A stretch of 64,000 bases of DNA from an uncultured Roseburia sp. (lineage in GTDB: Bacteria > Bacillota > Clostridia > Lachnospirales > Lachnospiraceae). Within the stretch, counting starts at the first letter, position 1. Each line of letters starts with the position of its first letter. Below, piece by piece: positions 45,665 through 54,553 of the stretch. Where the stretch lies: NCBI GenBank assembly GCA_934292805.1, contig CAKQXQ010000002.1, positions 31,659 through 95,658 on the forward strand. The letters run 5' to 3'. Under the pieces are notes generated by a model. It searched no databases. It saw nothing but the letters and a program-made list of their open reading frames with translations, and was not told the DNA's origin. Both the position numbers and the translations under genes were made by a program.

Positions 45665-45686
45665 GAACCGGAAGCAGAACAGGCGC

Positions 45687-45750
45687 AGAAGACAGACAGG
45701 TCAGAAGACAGACAGATCGGAAGATAGACAGGTCAGAAGAAAGGACAGGA
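45687..45750 (+). repeat. 16-bp tandem repeat before cobA-hemD
   Basis: Units AGAAGACAGACAGGTC (45687-45702), AGAAGACAGACAGATC (45703-45718), GGAAGATAGACAGGTC (45719-45734) and a degenerate fourth (45735-45750) that holds the ribosome site AAAGGACAGGA. It spans the gap between cbiK and the fusion gene. Confidence 0.85.
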
Positions 45751-45752
45751 AA

Positions 45753-47285
45753 ATGGAAGAAAGAAAAGGGAAAGTATGGCTTGCCGGAGCAGGACCGGGA
45801 GATGCGGGACTGGTTACGGTAAAGACAACAGAACTGATAAAAAATGCAGATGTAATCGTATATGATGCACTGATCAGCACGGAGATCATGAGTCTGATCC
45901 CAGATGATAAGGAGTGTATTTATGTCGGAAAGCGTTCCGGAAATCATGTGGTGCCGCAGGAAGAGATCAATCAGATCCTTTTGGAACAGGCACTGCTTGG
46001 CAAAAAAGTTCTTCGTTTAAAAGGCGGAGATCCATTTGTATTCGGAAGAGGCGGAGAAGAATTAGAGCTTCTGATAGAACACGACATTCCGTTTGAGATC
46101 GTACCGGGAATCACATCAGCGGTTGCAGTGCCGGCCTATGCAGGCATTCCGATCACACACAGGGATTACACATCTTCTTTTCATGTGATAACAGGACATG
46201 CCAGAAAAGACGGAGTATCCAGGATTAATTATGAAGCACTTGTAAAGTTTGGTGGGACACTTGTTTTTCTGATGGGGATCTCATCCATGCCGGATATCTG
46301 CAAGGGACTTATGGATGCAGGAATGAGAGAAGATATGCCGGCGGCGGTACTGGAACGTGGAACGACGAGCAGACAGAGAAAAGTGATCTCGGATGTCGGA
46401 CATCTGGTAGAAGAATCGGAAAAAGCCGGGATCAAAACACCGGCGATCATTCTGGTAGGGGAAGTGTGTGGCCTTGAGAAGAATTTCTCATGGGCAGAAA
46501 AGCGTCTTCTTGGCGGCAGACAGTTCCTTATTACAAGACCAAAGCAGAATAGTTCCGTTCTTGCAGGCAGGTTAAGAGCATACGGAGCGCAGGTGCTTGA
46601 GGTTCCTTCTATTGCAACCAGACCGGTCGCACAGAATGATAGGCTGAAACAGGCGGTATTGGAACAGGGCGCGAAGGAACGCTGGATCATTTTCTCGAGT
46701 CCGATCGGTGTGCAGACTTTCTTTGACCAGATGGCCGAGCTTGATCTTGACGTGAGAGATCTGATGCAGGATGGCTGCGTGCTTAAAATAGCTGCGATCG
46801 GAAGTGCGACAGGAAAAGAATTGAGAAAATACGGACTGCGTGCAGATGTGATCCCTGGAGTATTTAATGCAAAAGAATTGGGTGAAGCTGTTGCGAAAGA
46901 AGCCGCACCGGGAAGCAGGGTCATCATCGCAAGGGCAAAAGAAGGCTCTAAGGAGCTTATTCCGCCGCTGGAGGCAGCAGGACTTCAGGTTACGGATATT
47001 CCGACTTATGAGACTGTATATGAGGTGAATGAGGTACTTTCTGCAGAGATTAAGAAAGCAATAGAGGCAGGAGAAGTAGATGCGGTGACTTTTACGAGCG
47101 GTTCTACGGTACGCGGATTTGTAAATAGTATCAAAGATATTGATTATACCGCAATTAAGGCGGTATGCATCGGAGAGCAGACAGCAGCGGAAGCACAGAA
47201 ATACGGTATGCAGATCACGATTTCCAAAGAGGCATCCATGGACAGCATGATGGAATTGATCTTAGATCAGTTCGGAGTGGAATGA
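45753..47285 (+). CDS. Uroporphyrinogen-III C-methyltransferase/synthase fusion (CobA-HemD)
   Basis: A 510-residue bifunctional enzyme. Residues about 1-245 are the SUMT domain (GAGPGDAGLVTVK, GGDPFVFGRGGEE, GITSAVAVPAYAGIPITHR), which methylates uroporphyrinogen III twice to precorrin-2. Residues about 255-505 are uroporphyrinogen III synthase (FLITRPKQNSSVLAGRL, then TFTSGSTVRGFVNSI), which closes the ring. It supplies both siroheme and cobalamin. The next gene completes sirohydrochlorin. hemA, hemL, hemB and hemC are not in the window. Confidence 0.94.
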   Translation: MEERKGKVWLAGAGPGDAGLVTVKTTELIKNADVIVYDALISTEIMSLIPDDKECIYVGKRSGNHVVPQEEINQILLEQALLGKKVLRLKGGDPFVFGRGGEELELLIEHDIPFEIVPGITSAVAVPAYAGIPITHRDYTSSFHVITGHARKDGVSRINYEALVKFGGTLVFLMGISSMPDICKGLMDAGMREDMPAAVLERGTTSRQRKVISDVGHLVEESEKAGIKTPAIILVGEVCGLEKNFSWAEKRLLGGRQFLITRPKQNSSVLAGRLRAYGAQVLEVPSIATRPVAQNDRLKQAVLEQGAKERWIIFSSPIGVQTFFDQMAELDLDVRDLMQDGCVLKIAAIGSATGKELRKYGLRADVIPGVFNAKELGEAVAKEAAPGSRVIIARAKEGSKELIPPLEAAGLQVTDIPTYETVYEVNEVLSAEIKKAIEAGEVDAVTFTSGSTVRGFVNSIKDIDYTAIKAVCIGEQTAAEAQKYGMQITISKEASMDSMMELILDQFGVE

Positions 47286-47292
47286 GGCGTGT

Positions 47293-47772
47293 ATGAAGAA
47301 GAACTATTTTCCGATTTTTATTGACCTGTCAGACAAAAAGATTGTTGTGATCGGAGGCGGAACGATCGCAGGAAGACGTGCAGCAACGCTTTGTGACTTT
47401 GCAGAGCATGTCTGTGTGATCGCTCCGGAAATCTCTGACCAGGTGGAAAAACTTGTATCAGACGGAAAAGTATTGTGGATAAAAGACTGTTATCAAAGTT
47501 CTTATGTGGAAAACGCAGACCTTGTTGTTGCGGCAACGGATGTTCCGGAGGTAAATCATAAGGTTAAGGAAGACTGTATGCGTCTGGAAAAAGAAAAAAA
47601 CCGCAAAATCTTTGTCAGCGTGGCTGATGACAGAAATCTTTGCGATTTTTATTTTCCAGGCATTGTAAAGACAGAGGATGCCGTGATCGGCATCAGCTCC
47701 GGTGGTTCGCCAAAGCATACAAAAGAGTTAAGGCAGAAGCTGGAAGAGATCTTGAAAAAAGAAAGCCAATGA
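47293..47772 (+). CDS. Precorrin-2 dehydrogenase (SirC/Met8 N-terminal type)
   Basis: A 159-residue NAD-dependent enzyme that oxidises precorrin-2 to sirohydrochlorin. The Rossmann motif is KIVVIGGGTIAGRRAATL, then SVADDRNLCDFYFPGIV and IGISSGGSPKHTKELR. At 159 residues it lacks the C-terminal region of Met8/CysG that inserts iron, so CbiK is the likely partner chelatase. It ends at 47772, directly against the stop of the convergent LysR gene; there is no room for a terminator between them. Confidence 0.9.
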   Translation: MKKNYFPIFIDLSDKKIVVIGGGTIAGRRAATLCDFAEHVCVIAPEISDQVEKLVSDGKVLWIKDCYQSSYVENADLVVAATDVPEVNHKVKEDCMRLEKEKNRKIFVSVADDRNLCDFYFPGIVKTEDAVIGISSGGSPKHTKELRQKLEEILKKESQ

Positions 47773-48654
47773 CTAGAAGTGGCGCTTGTTCTCACAGATC
47801 TCAACAAAACGGGAAAGAGTTTCGTTGAAAAACTTTCCTTTGCGGCAGACAAGATCGAAGGTGCGCTTTAAGCTGACATCTTCGATATTACATGCCCAGA
47901 GTTCTCCGCTTAAAAGCTCACGTTTGGCAACTTTCGGAGACATGACAGTGATGCCGAGATTATGGAGAACAGCCTCTTTGATCGCCTCAAAACTGTAACA
48001 GTCCCATTGTGGCTGGTAAGTGATATGATTCTCACGCAGAATCGATTCTAACTTGGCACGGGTACCGCTGCCTTCTTCCCTGAGGATGAAGGATTCTCCT
48101 TCCAGTTCATGGAGGAAGACAGAGCGTTTTCCATAAAATCTGTGCTGGCAGGAACATAAAACGGTCAGTTCATCCTCGAGGACCGGTTTTACAACAAGGG
48201 CATTCGATGTGATGTCACCTTCTACAAATCCAATATCAAGTTCACTTTTAATTAATTTCTCTTCTATAATACCGGTACTGGCAACGGTTACTTCACAGTG
48301 CATACCCGGTATCTCATGTTCTAACTGTTCAATGATCGGTGCAATGATATAATAACCGATCGTCGCAGTTGCCCCTACGCGGATTCCTGCGTTATGGGAT
48401 TCATCCTGAAGAAAAAGTTCCATATCCTTATACTGATGAATAATATTTGTAGCATAATTCATAAGCTGCTGGCCGGTAGGTGTCAGGCACAGAGTATTGC
48501 CGACACGGTCGAACAGCCGGATGTCGAATTCTCTTTCAATATCTGAAATCGCAAGACTGACAGAAGGCTGGGTGATGTAGAGCACTTTGGCTGCAGCACT
48601 CATACTTCCGAGTTCTGCGACTTTTGTGAAAATTTCCAAATTACGAATAGTCAT
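47773..48654 (-). CDS. LysR-family regulator divergent from asrABC
   Basis: A 293-residue LysR-type regulator. The N-terminal helix-turn-helix (MTIRNLEIFTKVAELGSMSAAAKVLYITQPSVSLAI, described in two parts here as residues 1-36) precedes the effector domain (VGATATIGYYIIAPII, IIEEKLIKSELDIGFVEG). Bacillus CysL is a LysR protein that activates its divergent sulfite reductase genes, and the arrangement here is the same. The effector is unknown; sulfur intermediates are plausible. The gene runs convergently into the precorrin-2 dehydrogenase gene and is transcribed away from asrA across a 235-base gap. Confidence 0.9.
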   Translation of the reverse strand: MTIRNLEIFTKVAELGSMSAAAKVLYITQPSVSLAISDIEREFDIRLFDRVGNTLCLTPTGQQLMNYATNIIHQYKDMELFLQDESHNAGIRVGATATIGYYIIAPIIEQLEHEIPGMHCEVTVASTGIIEEKLIKSELDIGFVEGDITSNALVVKPVLEDELTVLCSCQHRFYGKRSVFLHELEGESFILREEGSGTRAKLESILRENHITYQPQWDCYSFEAIKEAVLHNLGITVMSPKVAKRELLSGELWACNIEDVSLKRTFDLVCRKGKFFNETLSRFVEICENKRHF

Positions 48655-48739
48655 AACTAACCTCTTTTATCAAATGTATACAATTAAAAATCCTCATTTA
48701 TAGTACAAATAATATAATAAATATGACTGCCATAGACAA

Positions 48740-48762
48740 ATACCTATAAGCTATATTGGTAT
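48740..48762. promoter_or_regulatory. Candidate LysR binding site (dyad ATACC-N13-GGTAT)
   Basis: Inverted repeat ATACC (48740-48744) and GGTAT (48758-48762) in the LysR-asrA divergent gap. It ends about 8 bases before the asrA -35, near -55 relative to the start of transcription, the usual place for LysR binding. Confidence 0.45.
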
Positions 48763-48770
48763 ATTAGCAT

Positions 48771-48799
48771 TTTACATTTCGTGTGTCAAATGGTAGAAT
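48771..48799 (+). promoter_or_regulatory. Promoter of asrABC
   Basis: TTTACA (48771-48776), 17 bp, TAGAAT (48794-48799). Confidence 0.6.
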
Positions 48800-48840
48800 T
48801 TTATCGATAAAGTTACTATATTAAAATTTTATCGACAAAA
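48797..48840 (+). repeat. Repeated AATTTTATCGA[TC]AAA element at the asr transcription start
   Basis: AATTTTATCGATAAAG (48797-48812) and AATTTTATCGACAAAA (48825-48840), 28 bp apart. The first holds the palindrome TTTATCGATAAA. The placement over and just after the -10 would suit a repressor or an RNA element; no known regulator site is recognised. Confidence 0.5.
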
Positions 48841-48889
48841 TTTTAACAATCTAACAAACAAACAAAGAAAGAGGAGGGAGATTACAGCT

Positions 48890-49924
48890 ATGAGCTATAA
48901 GCTTTCTAAGCAGGAAACGACACAGCTTTTTGAGAAACTTTCAGAGAAGTATGATATTTACGCTCCAAAGCTTTTTAAGAACGAAGGCCGTTTTTCTGAA
49001 ACAGACGTCATCAAATATGACAAAATCAATTCTCTTGATGAAGTGGTTTGGGATCACAAATCTACATACCCAATGAAAGAAGTGTTATCACCAATCCAGC
49101 AGGCAGTTTTCTACTTCACAGAAGATGAGTTCCGTGCAAGCAAAGGAAAAACACGTCCAATGCTTATCTTCGCTCGTCCATGTGATATTAATGCTATGAA
49201 AGTACAGGCCAGAATTTACGCTGGTAACGGTGGATATACCGATATGTACTATGAGCGCATGAGAGAGCTTGCAAAATACATCCTTATGCCATGTAATGGT
49301 GGGGATGATACATGTTTCTGTGTAAGCATGGGAACAAACACAACAGATGATTACTCTGTTGCTGTAAAACCAACAGAAGACGGAATGCTCTTCGAAGTAA
49401 AAGATGAAGATCTTGCTGCTTACTTTGCTGATGCAGCTGCAGCAGAATTTGCACCTGAATTCGTTCAGGAGAATGAACTTACAGCAGTGATCCCGGAGAT
49501 CCCTGACAGAGAAGTTCTTAATGCATTAAAGAAACATGATGTATGGAAACAGTTCAACGGACGTTGTATCTCCTGCGGAGCCTGTACAATTGCCTGTTCA
49601 ACATGTACCTGCTTTACAACACGCGATGTGATCTACGGAGATAATCCTGAAGTTGGTGAGAGACGCAGAGTATCTGCATCCTGCCAGATCGACGATTTCG
49701 CTAAAGTTGCAGGTGGCGGAAACTACCGTCTGACAGCCGGCGATCGTATGCGTTATAAGATGCTTCACAAATTCCATGATTACGATGCACGTTTCCATGA
49801 GGGACATATGTGTGTAGGTTGTGGACGTTGTACAAGCCGCTGCCCAGAATTCATCTCTATCACAACTACATTGAAGAAGATGAATGATGCAGTTGAGGAA
49901 ATCAAGAAAGAATTAGGCAAATAA
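48890..49924 (+). CDS. asrA: Anaerobic sulfite reductase subunit A
   Basis: The Fe-S subunit of the NADH-dependent Asr sulfite reductase, 344 residues. Two ferredoxin-like cysteine sets are visible near the C-terminal half: CISCGACTIACSTC, and CVGCGRCTSRC followed by PEFIS. It has the AsrA N-terminus (MSYKLSKQETTQLFEKLSEK). It relays electrons from AsrB to the siroheme of AsrC. GAGGAGGGAG precedes the ATG. It leads the asrABC run (gaps of 16 and 11 bases). Confidence 0.93.
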   Translation: MSYKLSKQETTQLFEKLSEKYDIYAPKLFKNEGRFSETDVIKYDKINSLDEVVWDHKSTYPMKEVLSPIQQAVFYFTEDEFRASKGKTRPMLIFARPCDINAMKVQARIYAGNGGYTDMYYERMRELAKYILMPCNGGDDTCFCVSMGTNTTDDYSVAVKPTEDGMLFEVKDEDLAAYFADAAAAEFAPEFVQENELTAVIPEIPDREVLNALKKHDVWKQFNGRCISCGACTIACSTCTCFTTRDVIYGDNPEVGERRRVSASCQIDDFAKVAGGGNYRLTAGDRMRYKMLHKFHDYDARFHEGHMCVGCGRCTSRCPEFISITTTLKKMNDAVEEIKKELGK

Positions 49925-49940
49925 GAAAGGAGCAGGAACA

Positions 49941-50741
49941 ATGACAAACTGTGTTCAGCCTCAGGCATGCGAAATTTTAAGCATCAACCATGAGACAGAT
50001 ATCGAATATACATTCCGTATTGCTACGGATATCAAACCTTCCCACGGTCAGTTCCTTGAGCTCTCCGTTCCAAAGATTGGAGAATGTCCAATTTCAGTCA
50101 GTGAACAGGGTGACGGATGGCTGGAATTCACAATCCGTAAAGTTGGTAAAGTTACTGACGTAATTTTTGAAAAGAGACCTGGAGATCATCTCTTCCTTCG
50201 TGGACCATACGGAAAAGGATGGCCTGTAGAAGAATTAAAAGGAAAACATGTTTTCGTAATCGCCGGTGGTACAGGTGTATCCCCAGTACGTAGCTGCTTA
50301 AACTTCCTTGCAGCGAACGAAGGTTATGCAAAATCTGTAAACCTTGTATGTGGTTTCAAGAACTACGAAAGCGTTTTATTCAAGAACAACCTTGAAACAT
50401 GGAAAGAGAAATTCAATACATGGTACTGCCTTGACAATGAGGAGCATGAAGGATTCCACTGTGGTCTTGTTACAACAGTAGTAAACGAGCTTCCTCTTGA
50501 CAAAGTAAAAGCAGCTGGCGAAGACTATGCAGTTCTTGTTGTAGGACCACCAGTCATGATGAAATTTGCAGGACTTGAGCTTCTTAAGAATGGTTTTGAT
50601 GAAAACAAGATCTGGATGAGCTTCGAGCGTAAGATGTCTTGTGCCGTAGGTAAATGTGGACATTGCCGTATCGACGAAGTTTATGTATGTCTTGATGGAC
50701 CTGTTTTCCCATATACCATCGCGAAAGATCTTGTTGATTAG
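49941..50741 (+). CDS. asrB: Anaerobic sulfite reductase subunit B
   Basis: The flavin subunit that takes electrons from NADH, 266 residues. It resembles the ferredoxin-NADP reductase fold: FAD-binding region with HGQFLELSVPKIGE, a nucleotide-binding loop VFVIAGGTGVSPVRS, and a C-terminal [2Fe-2S] motif MSCAVGKCGHCRID. Same fold as PyrK of dihydroorotate dehydrogenase. AsrA and AsrC flank it, which settles the role. The ribosome site is AGAAAGGAGCAGG. Confidence 0.93.
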   Translation: MTNCVQPQACEILSINHETDIEYTFRIATDIKPSHGQFLELSVPKIGECPISVSEQGDGWLEFTIRKVGKVTDVIFEKRPGDHLFLRGPYGKGWPVEELKGKHVFVIAGGTGVSPVRSCLNFLAANEGYAKSVNLVCGFKNYESVLFKNNLETWKEKFNTWYCLDNEEHEGFHCGLVTTVVNELPLDKVKAAGEDYAVLVVGPPVMMKFAGLELLKNGFDENKIWMSFERKMSCAVGKCGHCRIDEVYVCLDGPVFPYTIAKDLVD

Positions 50742-50752
50742 GAGGAGAGACA

Positions 50753-51823
50753 ATGAACAGAGATATTAATATTAAAGAGACTCGTATTAATTGCTTCCGC
50801 CAGTCAAAAGTTGATGGTGAATTTATGCTTCAGATGCGTGTTCCAGGTGGTTTCATTGATGCAAAATACCTGAGCACTGTTCAGCATATCGCACAGACTT
50901 GGGGCGATGGCAATTTCCATTTTGGTACACGTCAGACATTCGATATCTGCGGTATCAAATATGACGATATTCCAGCAGTAAATGCTTATATCGAAGATTA
51001 CATCAAAGAAGTTGATGCAGAATTATGTAATGTAAACATGGATACTATCTCCGGCCAGCCGGCAGAATGGAACAGCAAGGGTGGATATCCTACAATCGGT
51101 GCCAGAAATATCACAGCATGTGTTGGTAACCATCATTGTATCTGTGGTAACATCAATACTTTCGAGCTTGCACGTAAGATTGAGAACATCGTATTCCCAA
51201 GCCATTACCACATCAAAATCAACATCTCAGGATGTCCTAACGACTGTAACAAAGCTCACGTATGTGACTTTGGTATCATCGGTACATACAAGATGGTTTA
51301 CCATCCGGAGCGTTGTATCGGATGCGGACTCTGTGCTAAGAAATGTGAGCATGGAGCAACACGTGTATTATCTCTTAACAAAGAGACAGGAAAGATCGAA
51401 AAAGATCCTTGCTGCTGCGTAGGATGTGGAGAATGTGTAAAAGCTTGTCCGGCAAGTGCATGGACACGTTCCGAGAAACCTCTCTACAAAGTTATCCTTG
51501 GCGGACGTACAGGACGTCAGACACCTCGTATGGGTAAGATGTTCTTAAACTGGGCTTCTGAAGAGACTGTACTTGCAGTATTAGGAAACTGGCAGAAATT
51601 CTCTGCATGGGTTATGGATTACAAGCCAGAGTACTTACATGGCGGACATCTTATCGACCGTGCAGGATATAAGAAGTTCAAAGAGCTTATTCTTGATGGT
51701 GTAGAACTTAACCCAGAATGTCTCGTAGCAGAAGATCTGTACTGGACAGAGACTGAGTACCGTTCTAACTACAATGTAAAACCAATTTCTATGCACCATA
51801 CAGCAGGTCCTTCCAATAAATAA
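50753..51823 (+). CDS. asrC: Anaerobic sulfite reductase subunit C (siroheme)
   Basis: The catalytic subunit, 356 residues, which reduces sulfite to sulfide with six electrons. The siroheme-[4Fe-4S] cysteines are C123 and C129 (CVGNHHC) and C161 and C165 (SGCPNDC), the C-x5-C and C-x3-C pattern. Two ferredoxin clusters follow (C188-C198 and C222-C232). The siroheme genes lie 4 kb upstream in the same island. GGAGGAGAG precedes the ATG. Confidence 0.95.
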   Translation: MNRDINIKETRINCFRQSKVDGEFMLQMRVPGGFIDAKYLSTVQHIAQTWGDGNFHFGTRQTFDICGIKYDDIPAVNAYIEDYIKEVDAELCNVNMDTISGQPAEWNSKGGYPTIGARNITACVGNHHCICGNINTFELARKIENIVFPSHYHIKINISGCPNDCNKAHVCDFGIIGTYKMVYHPERCIGCGLCAKKCEHGATRVLSLNKETGKIEKDPCCCVGCGECVKACPASAWTRSEKPLYKVILGGRTGRQTPRMGKMFLNWASEETVLAVLGNWQKFSAWVMDYKPEYLHGGHLIDRAGYKKFKELILDGVELNPECLVAEDLYWTETEYRSNYNVKPISMHHTAGPSNK

Positions 51824-51874
51824 GAAGGAACATTCTGCAAAGAGTCTGTCTGACAGATTGCAGAGACTGCTATA

Positions 51875-51971
51875 AAATTTGAGTACGGCATGGCCGTCGC
51901 TGTGCCGTACTTTAAATTTGAACCATGAGAAGTTTATACGCAATACTTTTCAGAGTGCGTAGCTTTTTTTT
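51875..51971 (+). terminator. Tandem hairpins and terminator after asrC
   Basis: First hairpin: GTACGGCA (51883-51890) with TGCCGTAC (51903-51910), extended by an AAATTT/AAATTT helix, with no T-run. Second: TACGCA (51937-51942) with TGCGTA (51956-51961), followed by a long T-run to 51971. The second is a good intrinsic terminator; the first is an extra structure. Confidence 0.8.
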
Positions 51972-51991
51972 GGCAAAAGCTCGTCAAAAAA

Positions 51992-52018
51992 TTAACATTA
52001 TGCAAATTGCAATATAAT
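51992..52018 (+). promoter_or_regulatory. Promoter of the permease-trx-AssT unit
   Basis: TTAACA (51992-51997), 15 bp, TATAAT (52013-52018). The spacing is slightly short. The 253-base gap otherwise holds only the hairpins above. Confidence 0.5.
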
Positions 52019-52076
52019 GTGAAAAATATGCAAAAAACTTTATGAAAAATATGAAATATGTAGGGGAAAAATTGAA

Positions 52077-53546
52077 ATGAAAAAGAATATGTCCTATATC
52101 CACTTCGCGATCGGTTTACTTATCATGCTGATCTTCCGCTTTATTCCAGTAGGAGTATTACCGAACGTAACTGAACCAGGCTTACAGATTATGGGTATCT
52201 TTATCGGTACCATCTATTTATGGACAACAAGTGATCCATCCGTTGCCAGTATCACAGCGATCGTTATGATCGGTCTTAGTGATTTCACAACAGCAGGCGG
52301 TGCTCTTGTCGGATGTTTTGGTAATGCCACTGTTATACAGATGCTCTTCCTTATGATCTTTATGGGTGGTCTTACAAACAGAAGATTAACAGTTTACATC
52401 GGAAGATGGATCTTAACACGTAAAGTGATCGAAGGAAAGCCATGGGTATTCACAACAGCAATCCTTCTCGGAAGTTACTGCATGTCTGTATTCATCGGAT
52501 GTTTTGCACCAATCTTCTTATTCTGGCCAGTACTTTACGGAATTTTTGAAGACGTTGGATTTAAGAAAACTGACAAATATCCAAAACTGATCGTTATCGG
52601 TGTTGTATTAGGCGCCCTGATCGGATTCCCAGTTCCACCTTATATGTCTAACGGTCTTGCGCTGTTAGGTAACTACCGCGGATTATTACCAAACTTTGGC
52701 AACCTTTCTGAAATGCCAGGCGTAATGATCGCTGATGGTACATACTTTATCGCATGCTTTATTATGGGTCTCCTTCTTATCGCATCTGTTGTATTAGTAA
52801 TGAGATTTGTTTTCAGACCTGATGTAGAACCATTAAAAGATGTTACAATTGAGATGCTTGAGAAGAATCCATTACCACCGATGAACAAAGCACAGAAAAT
52901 CTACGGAGTATCTCTTGTTGTATTTATTTTCTGTATGTTAGTACCAAGCTTATTACCAACTGTACCGGTATTAAGTTTCTTATATCAGAACTCTCTTCTT
53001 GTACCGGTAGCACTTACAGTGATTCTTTGCTTACTTCGTGGCGAAGATGGTCCTGTATTAGATATGCAGTCTGTAATGGGTAAGGATTTTGCATGGCCGA
53101 CATTCTGGTTATGTACAGCAGCCATCTATCTTGGTGGTGTATTAACAAATGAAGCAACAGGTATCACACCATTCTTAAATACTGTATTATCTCCAATCTT
53201 TACAGGAATGTCAGGAGCAGTATTTACAGTCGTATTACTTCTTGTAACAGTAGTATTAACAAATATCTGTAACTCACTTGTAATCGGTATGATCATGCAG
53301 CCGGTAGTATTAACATACTGTGTATCTGCAGGTGTGAATCCAGCTCCGATCATCACACTGCTGATCTTTACTGTATTATTATCTGCAGCATGTACACCTG
53401 CAGCTTCTCCATTCGCAGCTATGCTGTTCGGTAATAAAGATTACTTAACAAGTGGAGACGTATACAAATATGCTACAACATTTGTATTAGTCGAACTGGC
53501 TATTATTTTAGTAATTGGTATTCCATTTATTAATTTATTATTGTAA
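52077..53546 (+). CDS. SLC13/DASS-family anion permease
   Basis: A 489-residue membrane protein with about 12 hydrophobic segments. It looks like the DASS/SLC13 (CitT-like) family that moves dicarboxylates, sulfate or related anions with sodium: long hydrophobic stretches, LTNEATGITPFLNTVLSP, and the ACTPAASPFAAMLFG stretch that matches the second substrate loop of the family. Its position between asrABC and the thioredoxin and sulfotransferase genes suggests a sulfur oxyanion or sulfonate. A simple dicarboxylate is not excluded. TAGGGGAAAAA precedes ATG 52077. Confidence 0.8.
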   Translation: MKKNMSYIHFAIGLLIMLIFRFIPVGVLPNVTEPGLQIMGIFIGTIYLWTTSDPSVASITAIVMIGLSDFTTAGGALVGCFGNATVIQMLFLMIFMGGLTNRRLTVYIGRWILTRKVIEGKPWVFTTAILLGSYCMSVFIGCFAPIFLFWPVLYGIFEDVGFKKTDKYPKLIVIGVVLGALIGFPVPPYMSNGLALLGNYRGLLPNFGNLSEMPGVMIADGTYFIACFIMGLLLIASVVLVMRFVFRPDVEPLKDVTIEMLEKNPLPPMNKAQKIYGVSLVVFIFCMLVPSLLPTVPVLSFLYQNSLLVPVALTVILCLLRGEDGPVLDMQSVMGKDFAWPTFWLCTAAIYLGGVLTNEATGITPFLNTVLSPIFTGMSGAVFTVVLLLVTVVLTNICNSLVIGMIMQPVVLTYCVSAGVNPAPIITLLIFTVLLSAACTPAASPFAAMLFGNKDYLTSGDVYKYATTFVLVELAIILVIGIPFINLLL

Positions 53547-53559
53547 AATAAAGGTAGTG

Positions 53560-53594
53560 TTCCAGTGTGCCGACAACCATCTGGTGCACTGGAA
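53560..53594 (+). other. Hairpin between the permease and trxB-like genes
   Basis: TTCCAGTG (53560-53567) pairs with CACTGGAA (53587-53594), extended by four more pairs. There is no T-run, so it may be a processing or mRNA-stability element between cistrons. Confidence 0.6.
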
Positions 53595-53618
53595 TGAAAA
53601 GTAAAAGAGGTAAAAAAT

Positions 53619-54539
53619 ATGAGTCTGTATGATGTAGTAATCGTAGGTTCCGGCCCATCCGGTATGACAGCAGCTATCTACGCTGCAAGAGCAAATATGA
53701 AGGTTTTATTATTAGACAAGCTTGCTCCGGGCGGACAGATTATTAACACAAATGAAATTCAGAACTACACAGGTGTGGGCACGATCAATGGTGCAGAACT
53801 TGCAATGAACATGTTCAACCACACACAGGAGTTAAATATTGAATTTGATTACGCAACAATCACTAAGATCGAGGACTGCGGAGAAGTGAAGAAGCTTTAC
53901 GTAGAAGAAGATCCTGACCGCGTGATCGAATCCAAGACAGTGATCATCGCTACAGGAACAGAACACAGAAGACTTCACGTTGAGAATGAAGACAAGTTCA
54001 TCGGAAACGGAATCGGATTCTGTGCGATCTGTGATGGTGAATTCTATCGTGACAAAGATGTCGTTGTTATCGGTGGCGGTAACTCAGCAGTTGAGGAATC
54101 TATTTACCTTACTGACATTGTTAAACATCTGACGATCGTTACCATGTTTGACCTGACAGCAGATCCGATCGCATGCGACAAGCTGCGCAGCTCTGAAAAA
54201 GTAACAATTTATCCTTACCAGGATGTTTTAAACTTTGTAGGAGAGAGTTCCTTAGAAGGAATCCACTTCAAATCTACAAAGACAGGTGAAGAGAACACTG
54301 TAAAATGTGATGGTGTTTTCGAGTACATCGGATTATATCCTGTAACTGACTTTGTGAAAGATCTCGGAATTACAGAGAGCCACGGATATATTGAGACAAA
54401 CTCCAGAATGGAGACCAAGATCCCTGGAATCTTTGCATCCGGAGACTGTATCTCAAAAGAGTTAAGACAGGTTATCACAGCTTGCTCTGATGGTGCGATC
54501 GCAGCTCAGAATGCAGCAAGCTATATTAAGAATATGTAG
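53619..54539 (+). CDS. Thioredoxin reductase-like flavoprotein without the NADPH motif
   Basis: A 306-residue low-molecular-weight thioredoxin reductase fold. FAD loop GSGPSGMTAA, redox-active pair C135/C138 (CAICDGEF) and the second nucleotide loop GGGNSAVEES are present. The usual NADPH-phosphate motif HRRxxxR is replaced by VTMFDLTADPIAC, so NADPH is unlikely to be the donor. In clostridia, related flavoproteins lacking NADPH motifs use ferredoxin; NADH is another possibility. It is 14 bases before the thioredoxin-like gene. The start follows AAAAGAGG. Confidence 0.85.
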   Translation: MSLYDVVIVGSGPSGMTAAIYAARANMKVLLLDKLAPGGQIINTNEIQNYTGVGTINGAELAMNMFNHTQELNIEFDYATITKIEDCGEVKKLYVEEDPDRVIESKTVIIATGTEHRRLHVENEDKFIGNGIGFCAICDGEFYRDKDVVVIGGGNSAVEESIYLTDIVKHLTIVTMFDLTADPIACDKLRSSEKVTIYPYQDVLNFVGESSLEGIHFKSTKTGEENTVKCDGVFEYIGLYPVTDFVKDLGITESHGYIETNSRMETKIPGIFASGDCISKELRQVITACSDGAIAAQNAASYIKNM

Positions 54540-54553
54540 AAAGGAGTCATATC

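Noticed and set aside
45687..45750. Possible CRISPR array
   Set aside because: The 16-bp units are directly adjacent with no spacers; no cas gene is near.
53619..54539. Standard NADPH thioredoxin reductase
   Set aside because: The HRRxxxR motif is absent, so I do not give the trxB symbol without qualification.
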